This document shows, one piece after another, positions 25,038-34,523 of a stretch of 64,000 nt of DNA. Each line of letters starts with the position of its first letter. Within the stretch, counting starts at the first letter, position 1. Where the stretch lies: contig CM066304.1 of assembly GCA_033807695.1 (NCBI GenBank), forward strand, positions 558,001-622,000, written 5' to 3'. The notes below the pieces were generated by a model. That model was not told the origin of the DNA. It ran no database searches and saw only the letters and a program-made list of their open reading frames with translations. The position numbers and the translations under genes were made by a program. This stretch comes from Daedaleopsis sinensis. Lineage: Eukaryota; Basidiomycota; Agaricomycetes; Polyporales; Polyporaceae.

Positions 25038-25379
25038 TGGCCCGTATGACGTCGCCAGGGACAGGCCGGCTGTCTCCGGTGGCACTCCTCGAGCGGACGT
25101 CGAGCTCCAGCTGCTCTCTGAGAGTCTCTGCTCTGCGTGCTCTTTGCGTGCTCTCAGATCTCAGCGTGCTCTCAGTCTGGGTGCGAGCACTCCCCCTTGG
25201 CCAGTGCTCCACTGCCTGCTCACTCGATCCCCCTCTACGCAGATCGTCTTCCCCGCCCGCCAATGCTCTCAATCGCGTCTGACGCGCACACCGCGCTGAG
25301 TCCTCCTCTCTGCCTGCACTACCCGCTCCCCCCTGCCGTTCAAGCCATCCGATTCGATCCCCGTCGTTCACGTCCGCCG

Positions 25380-26960
25380 CCTGCGCCGTCCTCGATCCCC
25401 TGGCTCGCTCTACTGCGGCGCCGGCGCAACAGCAGGGCACGCAGAACTATATCTACTCGCAGCCCGCCGGAAACGACGCGTTCATGTTCGTCGCCAACGC
25501 CCACCGCACGTCTGACTGTGCCCCGGAGTGCTCCTTCGTAGTCCCCGACGCCGCCGCCTGCCGCCACGCACGCGCACTGCCTGGTGAGTCGCACTTTATC
25601 ACGCTGTTCACCTCAGAGCAGGACGCTCCGGCCGCCGCGTCTTCTCATATCTCGACCTGTCCCTTACTCGACGCGTGGACGCGCAGAGGTCCAGAGCAGG
25701 ACGCACAGGGCCAATTCGACCCGCCGCCCAGCCAGACACGACGCGTTCAACTTCGTTGACGGCGCCCAGCGCGGCTCTGACCGTATCCCAGAGAGACACC
25801 TCGTAGTCCACGGTGTCGCCCTGCGCCTGCCATGTTTGCAGTATTCCCCGGAGCAGCACCCTCCGACGGCCGCGTCCTCTCGCGCTCGACACGCGCGTCG
25901 AGACGCAGGTGCAACAGCAGAACGTCGCCCAGCCCGGAACCGCATATTCAACTCCGTCAGCAATGCGCAGCGCGTTTCTGACCGTGCCCCGCGACTCTGC
26001 ATCCCGCCCCATGCGCAGACTCCTCATTCACCCGGCAGCAGCCTGCACGTCTTCTCAGAGCTCGACGTGCCTCCCGACAAAGGCAGCTCCAAGTACCGCG
26101 TCTCGCGCCTCAGCCGGGAGCCGGGAACAGGCGTTCAGCTCCTGCTTCAACTGCCGCTCACCGTCACCGTCACCGTCCCCATGCTCACACGGCGCCGAGC
26201 ACCGTAAGTCCCCGACGCCCTCACTCCATGCAGATTGATCTCGTTCGCCCCACAGATGCGAACTCAGCGCCCGCGGCCGCCTGCACCTCGGACCAGGACG
26301 TGCCGGCGGCCGCGTCGTCGTCGTCTCGGAGCTCGACCTGCCGCTCGCTCGACGCGTCGAGAAGCAGGCGCAACAGCAGGGCACCCAGAGGTCGCCTATA
26401 TCGACCGGCCACCCGGAGCCGGAAACGGCGCGTTCAACCTCGTTGGCAACCGCCTGGTCGCCCGTCGCCCGTGCACTCGCGGGCGGAGAGTCGTACCGCG
26501 GCCGAAGGCCGCGCCGCGTCGTCCCGGAGCTCGACGTGCCACTCGTACTCGCTCGACGCGGCGAGGCGCAGGCGCAGGCGCGACAGCAGGGCACGCAAAA
26601 CTATATCTACTCGACCGGGGACCCCCGACCAGCCCGCCGGAAACGGCGCGTTCACCCGAGTTGGCGACCGCCTGGGCAGCTGCGACCGCGCGCAGAGCCC
26701 ATGCACAGGCGTTCTCGAGCCAGCGGAGAGTCGGAGTCGTACCGTGGCCGACAGCCGCGTCGTCTAGGAGCACCTGTCGCTCGCTCGACGCGGCGAGGCG
26801 CGGGCGCGGGCGCAACAGCAGGGCACCCAGAGCTATATCGAGCGCGCCGCTCACCACCCTTGCGCTGCAAACGGCGCGTTCAACCTCGTCGGCAACGGTC
26901 TGGGCAGCTCTCTGCCCTTGCGTACTGTCTCCGCCACGGTGCTCAAGCGTTCACGAGCCG
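25380..26960 (+). repeat. GC-rich 210-240-bp degenerate repeats encoding QQQGTQ / GNGAFNLVGN
   Basis: About six or seven imperfect units. Each contains GCGCAACAGCAGGGCAC followed by CAGA(A/G)CTATATC (reading AQQQGTQ(N/S)YI). About 40 bp later comes GGAAACGGCGCGTTCAACCT (reading GNGAFNL), then GTTGGCAAC, and GAGCTCGAC(G/C)TGCC (reading ELDVP or ELDLP) before the next unit. Clear unit starts lie at about 25.43, 26.37, 26.58 and 26.81 kb, with weaker ones between. The shared peptide does not stay in one frame across units, although GTGAGT/GTAAGT-to-CAG intervals between some units could restore it. Equivalent blocks lie at about 34.87-36.44, 44.48-45.98 and (inverted) 3.72-5.08 kb. I do not recognise the peptide. 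Confidence 0.8.
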
Positions 26961-27239
26961 GCGGAGAGTCGTACCGTGGCCGAGCAAGTGCCCGCGCGCT
27001 CTCGCGACGCAGTCTGAGTCTCTGCGTCCCACTCACCCGGGGCGCAGGGGCGCGGCCGGACGCTCCCGTGCCCGTCGTCTGCTAGGTATCGACGGCGGTA
27101 CGTACGTAGGAGACGTGTAAGTACCTATATCGATGAATACACCTCAGTCAGACCCCAGCCTCGGGCCGTATTTGCAAGCACGTACCTCTCCTCCCGACCG
27201 GCTCAGACTGAAACGCGAGCCGCTGCAAATCCGGTGAGT

Positions 27240-28500
27240 CTCCGGGAGTGTGTGCTATGTACGTGTCAGCGATCAGGTTCAAGGTCGCGACTCGGTACGA
27301 CTCACTTGCTTTCCAGGCACGTTACACGCATCTCCTTGCGGACGACGAGCCGCCGCCGCGGGCTAGAAGCAGCACGTCAGTGTGCGGGAGCTGAGACGGC
27401 TGCTCGGCGCACGCACCATCCGAGTCCGACAGATGCGGCGATCGCTCTCGCCGCGCGGAGCCGGCCGTTGACGCGACGCGAAGGCGTGAAACCGTCGACT
27501 GCGGGCGGGACGAGGCGGAGAGAGTCTCGAGGTTAGATAGCGCCCTCGAGCTGTCTCGAGGCGAGAGTAAGCGCGTACCTCTCCCTACGAGCTCGTAGGT
27601 GAGCCGCTATGCACCCTCGGTGAGTCTTCACTGGCGTGTGCTCGTCAGCAACGGGGCCCCTGCCAGTTTACGTGTCAGCGAACACATTCGCGATCGCGGC
27701 TGGGTACGACTCACTTTTTCTTCCAGGTACCATGACGTCGTATGCGGACGACGATCCTGCGCCGCCTGTGCGTGGTGCACCCACCCTCCGACCGGTACGG
27801 CGACGCTGCCGCCGCGCGGAACCGGACGTCCACCGGAAAGCGTGCAGCCGTAGGCCGAGGGACGAGGCAGACAGAGCTAAGCTCGAGGAGGTCAGTACGT
27901 GCCGTCCACACTCAGTCATGCACGCCGCCGCGCCGGGAGCTCACCTGTATCCCCGTCCGGCCGCCCGTACTTTGAACATGGTACGCGCAGATATGCCGAT
28001 CTGTGACCTTTTCGTCAGCAGACATCCGAGTCCAGTGGCCGGCCAATGATCGAACTCACCGGGTAAGTACGCAATCTTGCCCACGCTCGAGGCTGCTCTG
28101 CCGGCACTCGGGAGGGTCGTGCGAGGACGTCGGTGTCGCTCTCGACAAGAGTTGCGACTGAAGCGCGACGACACGACGTCTACTCCACGCACACCGCCGC
28201 GGGAGCTCCTTCTGCTCTCTGTACTCTGAATAAGGTACGCACGCGCACATCCACCTGTGTTCTTTCGTCAGCAGATCCCCGAGTCCGGTGGGCGGACAAC
28301 GATCGAACTCACCGGGTAAGTTCCAATTGCTACGAATGCGCTCGGGTCGGTCTCGTCGGGACACCCGGTCGCGAATGAGGCGCGACAGCACGTCTGGAGC
28401 GATGCCCGTGTCTCGTCTGTAGGAGGGCGTGTGTTAGTCCTAGATGCGACGGACGGGCGTAGTCAGTACGTACGGCAGGGATACGAGGCGAGATGTGTGC
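27240..28500 (+). repeat. Reiterated exon-like modules in E, unit 1
   Basis: Two module types recur. In the first, a CAG-bounded stretch reads about LADDEPPPRA or YADDDPAPPV and is followed by (R/C)RRAEP...DEA(E/D)RA with a GTCAGT-like donor; it occurs at about 27.32-27.53 and 27.73-27.90 kb. In the second, TTCGTCAGCAGA..CCGAGTCC is followed by GAACTCACCGGGTAAGT; it occurs at about 28.01-28.07 and 28.26-28.32 kb, a spacing of about 247 bp. Splice-like borders are conserved while the interiors vary, as expected of duplicated small exons. Equivalents lie at 36.79-38.03, 46.31-47.51 and (inverted) 2.13-3.48 kb. In unit 3 one of the second-type modules is shortened (about 47.25-47.31 kb). Confidence 0.65.
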
Positions 28501-29178
28501 GACATTAGTTCTAATAAGAATTGTTAACACAGCTCGTTAGATCGACACGCGACGTACCTGTACGTCGCGCACGAGCGAGGTTCACGGCGGCAAGAGAGAC
28601 GAACAATCTAGGAGAACATCTTAGTAACGTAGGAGATGAGCCAGAGTGAGCACGTACAACAGCGATTTGGGCTCGGGACGACTCTGACATGAACGTCGAG
28701 ATGTTGAGGTAACCTACGATGGATAGGGAGATGTAAGTGTCCCTCCGGGCGCGATGGACAGCCGTCGAACATACCGACTCGAGCGTGACGGCGACGAGCA
28801 CGCACACCGGCGGGGATTCCAGGCGAGTTCGTCGCGAGCCTGTCAACATGAAGTTCTATGGATTCTAACACATGTTGTCAGTACAGCTCGTCCGAGACAG
28901 ACACAGCACGTACAGACCTGCTCGATCGCTCGGGGCATGCAGATGCTCTGCCATAGAGACAGCGACGTCGTTCGGATGCCCGACATCTGTCAAGACAGTC
29001 AGTACCATGGCAGAGGAGTCAGGGTGAGCACGTACGGTACCAGAGTGGTGGCTTCGTGTCGACTCTGACATGAGATCTGCACAGGTCAAGATGTCATCAG
29101 CGTTAAACGAGGCTCGACAGAAGATAGTATCAGTGACGCACAGATGTTCTAAGCGAGCCCGGAGAGGAGGGAAGGAGG

Positions 29179-29622
29179 ATGGAGGAGAGGGGGGATGCGG
29201 GACACGCGCATGGTACGCAGCCTGTCCGTGCTACTTATCACCCCAGAGCATGGTCCGTGCGCACTCTTCCCACCCCACAGAAACGTACGACACAACACAT
29301 GGGGCGTCGCTACGTGTACGCGAGCCACTCGCGAGCCAACCGGAGCACGCTCATTGTGGGGTGTGCGGCCGAGACGGACGAGCGGGCGTGCGTGGGGAGT
29401 GCCAACGCAAAGTTGGAGCAAATTGCCAGCTTTGGCGTCGGGTGCGGGCTGCTAGCGTGCTCTTGGCATGCCCAGGCGCTCGGCAATCGGAGACGCGAAA
29501 TGGGCGGGCGATGGTCGTATTTCCGTGGCGACGGGATGGAGGATGGGGTGCAGACGGCCGTTCCGCGTGTCCCTAGCGATCCTGAGTATTTCTGGCTCAT
29601 TTCACCGATCGGAGCTTGCTGA
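29179..29622 (+). CDS. Conserved uncharacterised ORF in E, unit 1
   Basis: This is a 147-codon frame, best supported from MGRRYVYASHSRANRS onward, ending WLISPIGAC. The same C-terminal stretch recurs at 38,758-39,202, 48,176-48,619 and 970-1,500 (-), with isolated substitutions (FGVG/FRVG, STLIVG/STVIVG, GAC/GAY). An MSSELNEV-type N-terminus lies just upstream in another frame, split from it by small indels. The antisense strand is open too. I recognise no family. It may be a terminal exon of a larger E gene. Coding status is unproven. Confidence 0.3.
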   Translation: MEERGDAGHAHGTQPVRATYHPRAWSVRTLPTPQKRTTQHMGRRYVYASHSRANRSTLIVGCAAETDERACVGSANAKLEQIASFGVGCGLLACSWHAQALGNRRREMGGRWSYFRGDGMEDGVQTAVPRVPSDPEYFWLISPIGAC

Positions 29623-30768
29623 TATCGGGATCTACGTCAGCAGAGTGTACGTGGAGGAGTGTCCAGCTGGTGTATCCCACCATTGCGAGACACGCTTGAA
29701 CGAACAGCGCGGCGGGGAGATTCGAGAGACTCGAGAGATTGAGTGTGTGGATGCCTACAGGTTGAAGAGTGTGAGTTCCTGTACCATGTGATTAATATAT
29801 AAGCTCATGCGTGTACTCTTTGCATAGGTGACGACTGGAAGAGGCCCCCCGACGAGAGAATCGCCGAAACGATAAGCGGGCGTTCAGTAGACACATCCCA
29901 AAGCGGTTCCCGAGATGGCCGAGAGCGCTCAAGCGCTCATCCGCTTGAACCCCGATTGTCTCCGCTTGCTTGCTCCCATGGGTTCTGATGCCACGCACTC
30001 TTTGTGTACCATGTCTGATGTCCGCTGTGCGTGTGTGTATATCAATGTAATTCTGGTTGATTGTAAACTTCTTCTGCTCTATACACATACACAATTGGGG
30101 TTTGTAGCCTGAACTTGTCCGTCCTCCGAAACTTGTAGTAGCAACTACACAGTGCAGTACTGCACAGTGAGGTGATCCTCCTCCAGCAGGGTGTGGACAC
30201 TGCGTTGGCACGATTCGCCCAGTCATTGTCAGTGGATAATCACCCGGGATATCGGACTTTGTTGTCAAGAGGTGTGATTACGTTGCTGGATCCCCTGCCC
30301 TCATTCCATCGCTTGAGCTTGTCGTCACCTGCCAAGAGTTGCATATTCTGGCCAAGGCTGCCAAAAATAATTATGGTACGATGATGCATTCCCGGGTCCC
30401 CGTACCTTTTCTATTCCGGAGACTGTCGTCACGAATATACACATAGTACTTACCTCGGAGCAGTACATTCACTGCACAAGCTCATTGGTACACTGCTTCC
30501 CAATACGAGGACGAGGGTAATGAGATCCCGGATGGTGATACTCTAGAAGCTCGCACCATCCGAGTCTCGGAGCATAATTATTCGCAAATCAATCATTCGA
30601 GTGATTCAACTACCGCCTTCCGACGCTTAACCTCGTTGTATTATCTACAGTCAAGAAAGTAGGACAGGCAGAGATGTTTGCAATATCAATGTGAGGTCAG
30701 AACACGAGTCTACACCTGAACCGTGACACCATCAGCAAAGAGCCAAGCCACTAAGTTTACCGAAGTGT

Positions 30769-32453
30769 TTGACAATTGGTGCCAAGCGAGGCCGTAGCCA
30801 CAGTGCTGCGCTTAGGCAGGTGTTCGGATCACCCGGAGACTGGACGGTCTGGTCGAGATCCGCTTGGGATGGGGACTCTGTGTCGAAGTTGTCTCCTGGC
30901 TCCTACCCCCATGTCTGCTGCCCCACTCGCCAGAGCATGTTATGTGTCTTCACGGCGGTCGTCGCTGATCATGGACAGTGAGTACCCTGTCCCTTGCATG
31001 TCCTCCTCCTACGCCGCTCACTTACTAGTATCTGCTGTGCAGAGGTTCCATGTCCTGCATCAGCTCAGTGACTGTTCCCGAGCTGCCCATAGACCTCTGT
31101 GGAGTCTCACACACTCTGTGAGATCAGGTATTTGTGATGGGCAGTGTCGCTCACTGCGACTTGAACTCGGTGAGCAGTCATTATTTATCTCGAGTTAGAG
31201 ATGAGCAGGAACTGATAGTAGGAGTTGACCTTTATAGTCTTGACAAACACCGTCGAGGCTCCAGAATGCCGTGGCCGCGGAGACCGACAGAGGGACTCAG
31301 CAGCAAACTCGTGGACGTCGAGAGCACAAGATGTCACGTAGGGTCCAGAGCGGGGTCTAGCAGCCAAGGTGAGATTCATTCCGTCTGTTCGCATCCCGAG
31401 TCCCATTTAACCGCTGCTCGTCACAGCTGGTCAAGCTCTATGACGACTCGGATGGCGTGGGACATATGGAGGCCGGCGGCGAGCTATGGAGGAGTGACAT
31501 CGGTGACTCGGAGTTCAGCCTGTAAGCCGTGCCTTTCTTCTGATCCCGAGCCGGCAGGCATTAATTGCAAGCTGTTGACAGAGAGTCGGAGGGCACACAG
31601 AGCCTAGTAGGTCTAGTCAAAACTGTCGGTTCGTCTGCTCAAGGGCTCTACTGCTGCGCGATCACAAGCCGAAGCGATGAAGAACACGGCTCAAACGATG
31701 GCCCAGTGAGTCCAGGATACTCTTCTATGTCTCCTCCCTCTCCGTGCAGTTCAAGTTCCATCGGCTGAGAGAGATACCATTGAGTGGGAGATGCGGGCTC
31801 GAGATCTGAGCCAGAGCAAAGCCAGTACAGAACTGCGGTTCTCGTGCCTCGAGTGCGACTCGAGCCGAGCCACAGTATCCGTCGGACTCATCCGCTCGTG
31901 CCTCAAGAAGTTCCGCGGTGAGTCCAGCCTTCGGACCGTGACTTTGTTCCGATGCTGACTCGGAACTGCAGGTCAGGGTGTTCTGTTCGAGGAGTCACGG
32001 ATAGAGCTGCATCCGAGCCACAGATTCAAGGAGCTCGCATCTCGATTTCCATTCCAGAACGACGGCGGGAGCCATGGCGGTCTTGACGAAGGGAGACAGC
32101 GGTTAAGCGCCCGTGATCCGGACGTGTTTCTGCGCGAGTCGGGCGGGGTTGTAGCTTCACTTTTGTACTCGGAGACGTCGTCATGTAGCCACAAATACAC
32201 GACTTTCTCTCCCTCTCCTCAGAGCTGCGAGCACTCTCCATACCACCGTGCACCGTCGAGTCCGAGTCTCCCCCTCCCTGAGGCCCCCCATGTCCCACAC
32301 GCCCCCCGTGCGCTCTATGCCCTTGAAAACCCACGCACTATACAGCCCAAAACTCCCTGTGCGCTCTATACCCTCCAAAACGCCCTAACTTGCAAATTCT
32401 TTCCGTGGCAGGCAGTCCATACTCAACGCCGCGCTGCACAGCCGCTCGGATGA
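30769..32453 (+). CDS. Possible multi-exon gene in F, unit 1
   Basis: Several plus-strand stretches chain through normal splice signals. One starting near TIGAKRGRSHSAALRQ meets GTGAGT at about 30,979; CTGTGCAG then leads into GSMSCISSVTVPELPIDLCG. CGTCACAG leads into LVKLYDDSDGVGHMEAGGEL and WRSDIG. CCGTGCAG leads to an exon with RFSCLECDSSRATVSVGLIR and SCLKKFRG. After a GTGAGT...CTGCAG intron come QGVLFEESRIELHPSHRFKE and ARDPDVFLRESGGVVASLLY, ending in a Pro/Leu-rich repeat tail. The order suggests the 3' part of a gene that may begin in E. Not every exon could be joined, and unit 3 carries frame-breaking changes. I recognise no family. Confidence 0.35.
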
Positions 32454-32509
32454 CACAAATATATTCTCGCCTATGTACACGTGTAACAAGCGCACTCCGA
32501 AACCTCGTA

Positions 32510-34334
32510 CAACGGCACTCGCACTTGTGCATGTCGCCCGCAGCCATCAGCTTAGGCACGTCTAGTAGAAGAGGAAAAAATACTTATCATGGAAGACGTA
32601 TCTTTGATGCAACATGCGTAAGTGCAAGGTATACCACGAGAAGGGGCAGCTTACGAAGTGAGCCGGCGCTTGGAATCGGACGCCTTCCGCTCGTTCACCT
32701 GGGCCTTCTGCGTCGCGCGGAACTGAACCTTGAGCTGGTCGCGGAGCGTGTACAGCCGCCGCTCGGCGTTCTCGCGCATGTAATGGATGTACAGCAAGAA
32801 GCCCTGGAAGAACAGAAAGTTGACAAGATCTGCGTGTGAAGTGAGACAAATAACTGTGCGCGCAGAGTCTGCAGAACGTACTTCGTACGAATGATGTCCT
32901 GTCCGGGACAACAAGGCCGCAAGACCTGTAGTGATCATCAGTCCATATACAGACGGTGTGAAGAGAATGGAACATACAGGATGAAGAAGACTAGGGCGCC
33001 CAGCAAAGCGGGGAGCCGCTGCAGCTTCAAGCCGAATAGCGCGATAGTTTGTAGAGCGGAAGTGTAACTGTGCGAGGTTCAGCCGGTGTATTGGCCCAGA
33101 GGTACTGTTCTGACGTACTAGAACAACGTCAAGTAGTCCTTGCCGTTACACGAGAAGAACGCATGCGAGGCGTTATATTGCCCACACACGTACCTTTCCC
33201 GACGATAAGTCTCGCAGACACCCATCATAGAAACCATGAGACTCACATAAAAACGACCTGGTATATCGACCAGACCCATATTGAACAGACGAGCACGAGC
33301 TGGTAGATGACGTTGCGATCCCGCGGCCAGTCATAGACGACCATGGGCGGGATCGCGAAGACCAGCGGAGGCGTGATCCCCCACAGGAAGATCTTGTCTG
33401 CGAGCGTCAGCGGGCGGGGCGCAAAGCCGACGCCCAACGCCCAGTTGACCAGCAGGAAGGCAGTCGACCAGATCGCTAAGTTCTGTAGAATACCGCGTCA
33501 GTGCATCATACAGGTACCATATGGCACGACCACGTCCCAAGGAGTTGTCATGAACTGGGGCTCTCTGGTCGTCGGTAGCATGTTGAGTGCCTGCAGCCGA
33601 TGACGAGAGTGGTACGAGAACTATTTGCGGAATCGGACCGAGTCGCGCAATACGTGAAAGTGAAGGGAGGAGCGGACGCTCACCTTGCGTAGAAACCAGT
33701 TCTCCTTGTTGTAGTGCATCTCCGACTTCTCGTCGATGAAGTGCGTGGCGAAGAACGAGTACGCCAGCGGCCATAGTCTCCACCGAAGGACGATGAGCGG
33801 CTGGCACAGGCCCCAGAATCCCTCCGGGCGTACCGCGAAGCTGTCCCGGTCGGTGTTGGTGCCCCCGTGGTGGTTGCTGCCCGACTTGTTGGGTGTGCCG
33901 TCGTGCTCCGAGTGCGTGACGGAGCTGCTCTTGATCTCGTCCGACCACTCCCTGTCGACGACGACCTCGTCCACCTGACAGTCGTCCGGCGGCTCGATGC
34001 GGGGCTGACCTTGCCTGGACCGCACGTACCCGCTGCTCTCGGCCACGCTCTCCTCGAAGTTGGACGAGCTGGAAGGGGCGGTGCCCGAGCCGAGCTTGCG
34101 GACGAAGCGGTCCCAGTGGACGCGGAGGCCTGCCGATACGCGGGCGTTCTTCTTGGTGCGCGAGCGTCGGCCGGTCGAGCTGGCGTCGTGCAAGACGGGT
34201 GGTGGGAGGTCGTCATCGGGGAGCTGGAGTCGGACAGCGGTCTTCTCTGGGGCCATGAATGAAGGAGTCAGGTCATCGCGTTTGGTGGACGTTGCTGACC
34301 AAGAGGCGAATGAGTTACCAGAGCGAAATAGCAT
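32510..34334 (-). pseudogene. Partial HHK copy 1 (membrane sensor only)
   Basis: This is the 5' part of the histidine kinase, from its ATG (34,334) to the H box, cut at CAACGGCACTCGC. Exon 1 and the membrane exons remain open with the same splice sites, and the protein differs from the intact gene at only a few residues (for example SFMAPEK for SFVAPEK). Reading on from YVFH, extra T bases compared with the intact gene give DKYFFLFY and a TAG stop. A transcript could therefore yield a kinase-less membrane protein of roughly 430 residues. Everything from VRVPLNTA onward (dimerisation remainder, ATPase, receiver) is missing. Intron 1 lacks the 500-bp insert. It may be a pseudogene or a truncated paralogue. 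Confidence 0.88.
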
Positions 34335-34523
34335 CGAGCAGGCTGGGGCTAGTAACGAGGACGCCGCACGACCGACCGGCCTCGTTGGGCAACGGCAGAC
34401 TACGGATGGTGACCGAGCAGAGAGAGGAAGTTGAGGGCGAGTGCAGACGTGTGTACATACTTGTACCTGCTATGTCCCTACAATCCCCACACGGACGGCG
34501 TCTGGGCAGCGTCTACGTTGCCT

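Larger units (their letters stand above)
25024..30777 (+). repeat. Repeat E, unit 1
   Basis: This is a full copy of E. From the left it holds a short CT-rich microrepeat (CTCTGCGTGCTCTCAG-like, about 25.11-25.17 kb), the GC-rich block of 210-240-bp repeats (about 25.4-26.96 kb), reiterated exon-like modules with GTAAGT/GTGAGT and CAG borders (about 27.2-28.5 kb), a two-type block (about 28.59-28.97 kb), the conserved open frame at 29,179-29,622, and AT-richer sequence to 30.78 kb. The right limit is simply where the left inverted copy runs off the window. The sequence continues without a break into F. Confidence 0.92.

Noticed and set aside
25380..26960. CRISPR-like array
   Set aside because: Units are 210-240 bp, degenerate and contiguous, in a eukaryotic genome; there is no short repeat/spacer pattern.
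25024..30777. E as a classical transposon
   Set aside because: No transposase, reverse transcriptase or integrase motif, no terminal inverted or long terminal repeats, and no target-site duplication were seen. Its inclusion with HHK sequence fits segmental duplication better.
33680..34216. Arg/Thr/Ser-rich open frames overlapping exon 1 of the HHK copies (178-192 codons)
   Set aside because: They are +1 frame shadows of the conserved HHK exon, with compositions typical of off-frame GC-rich sequence.
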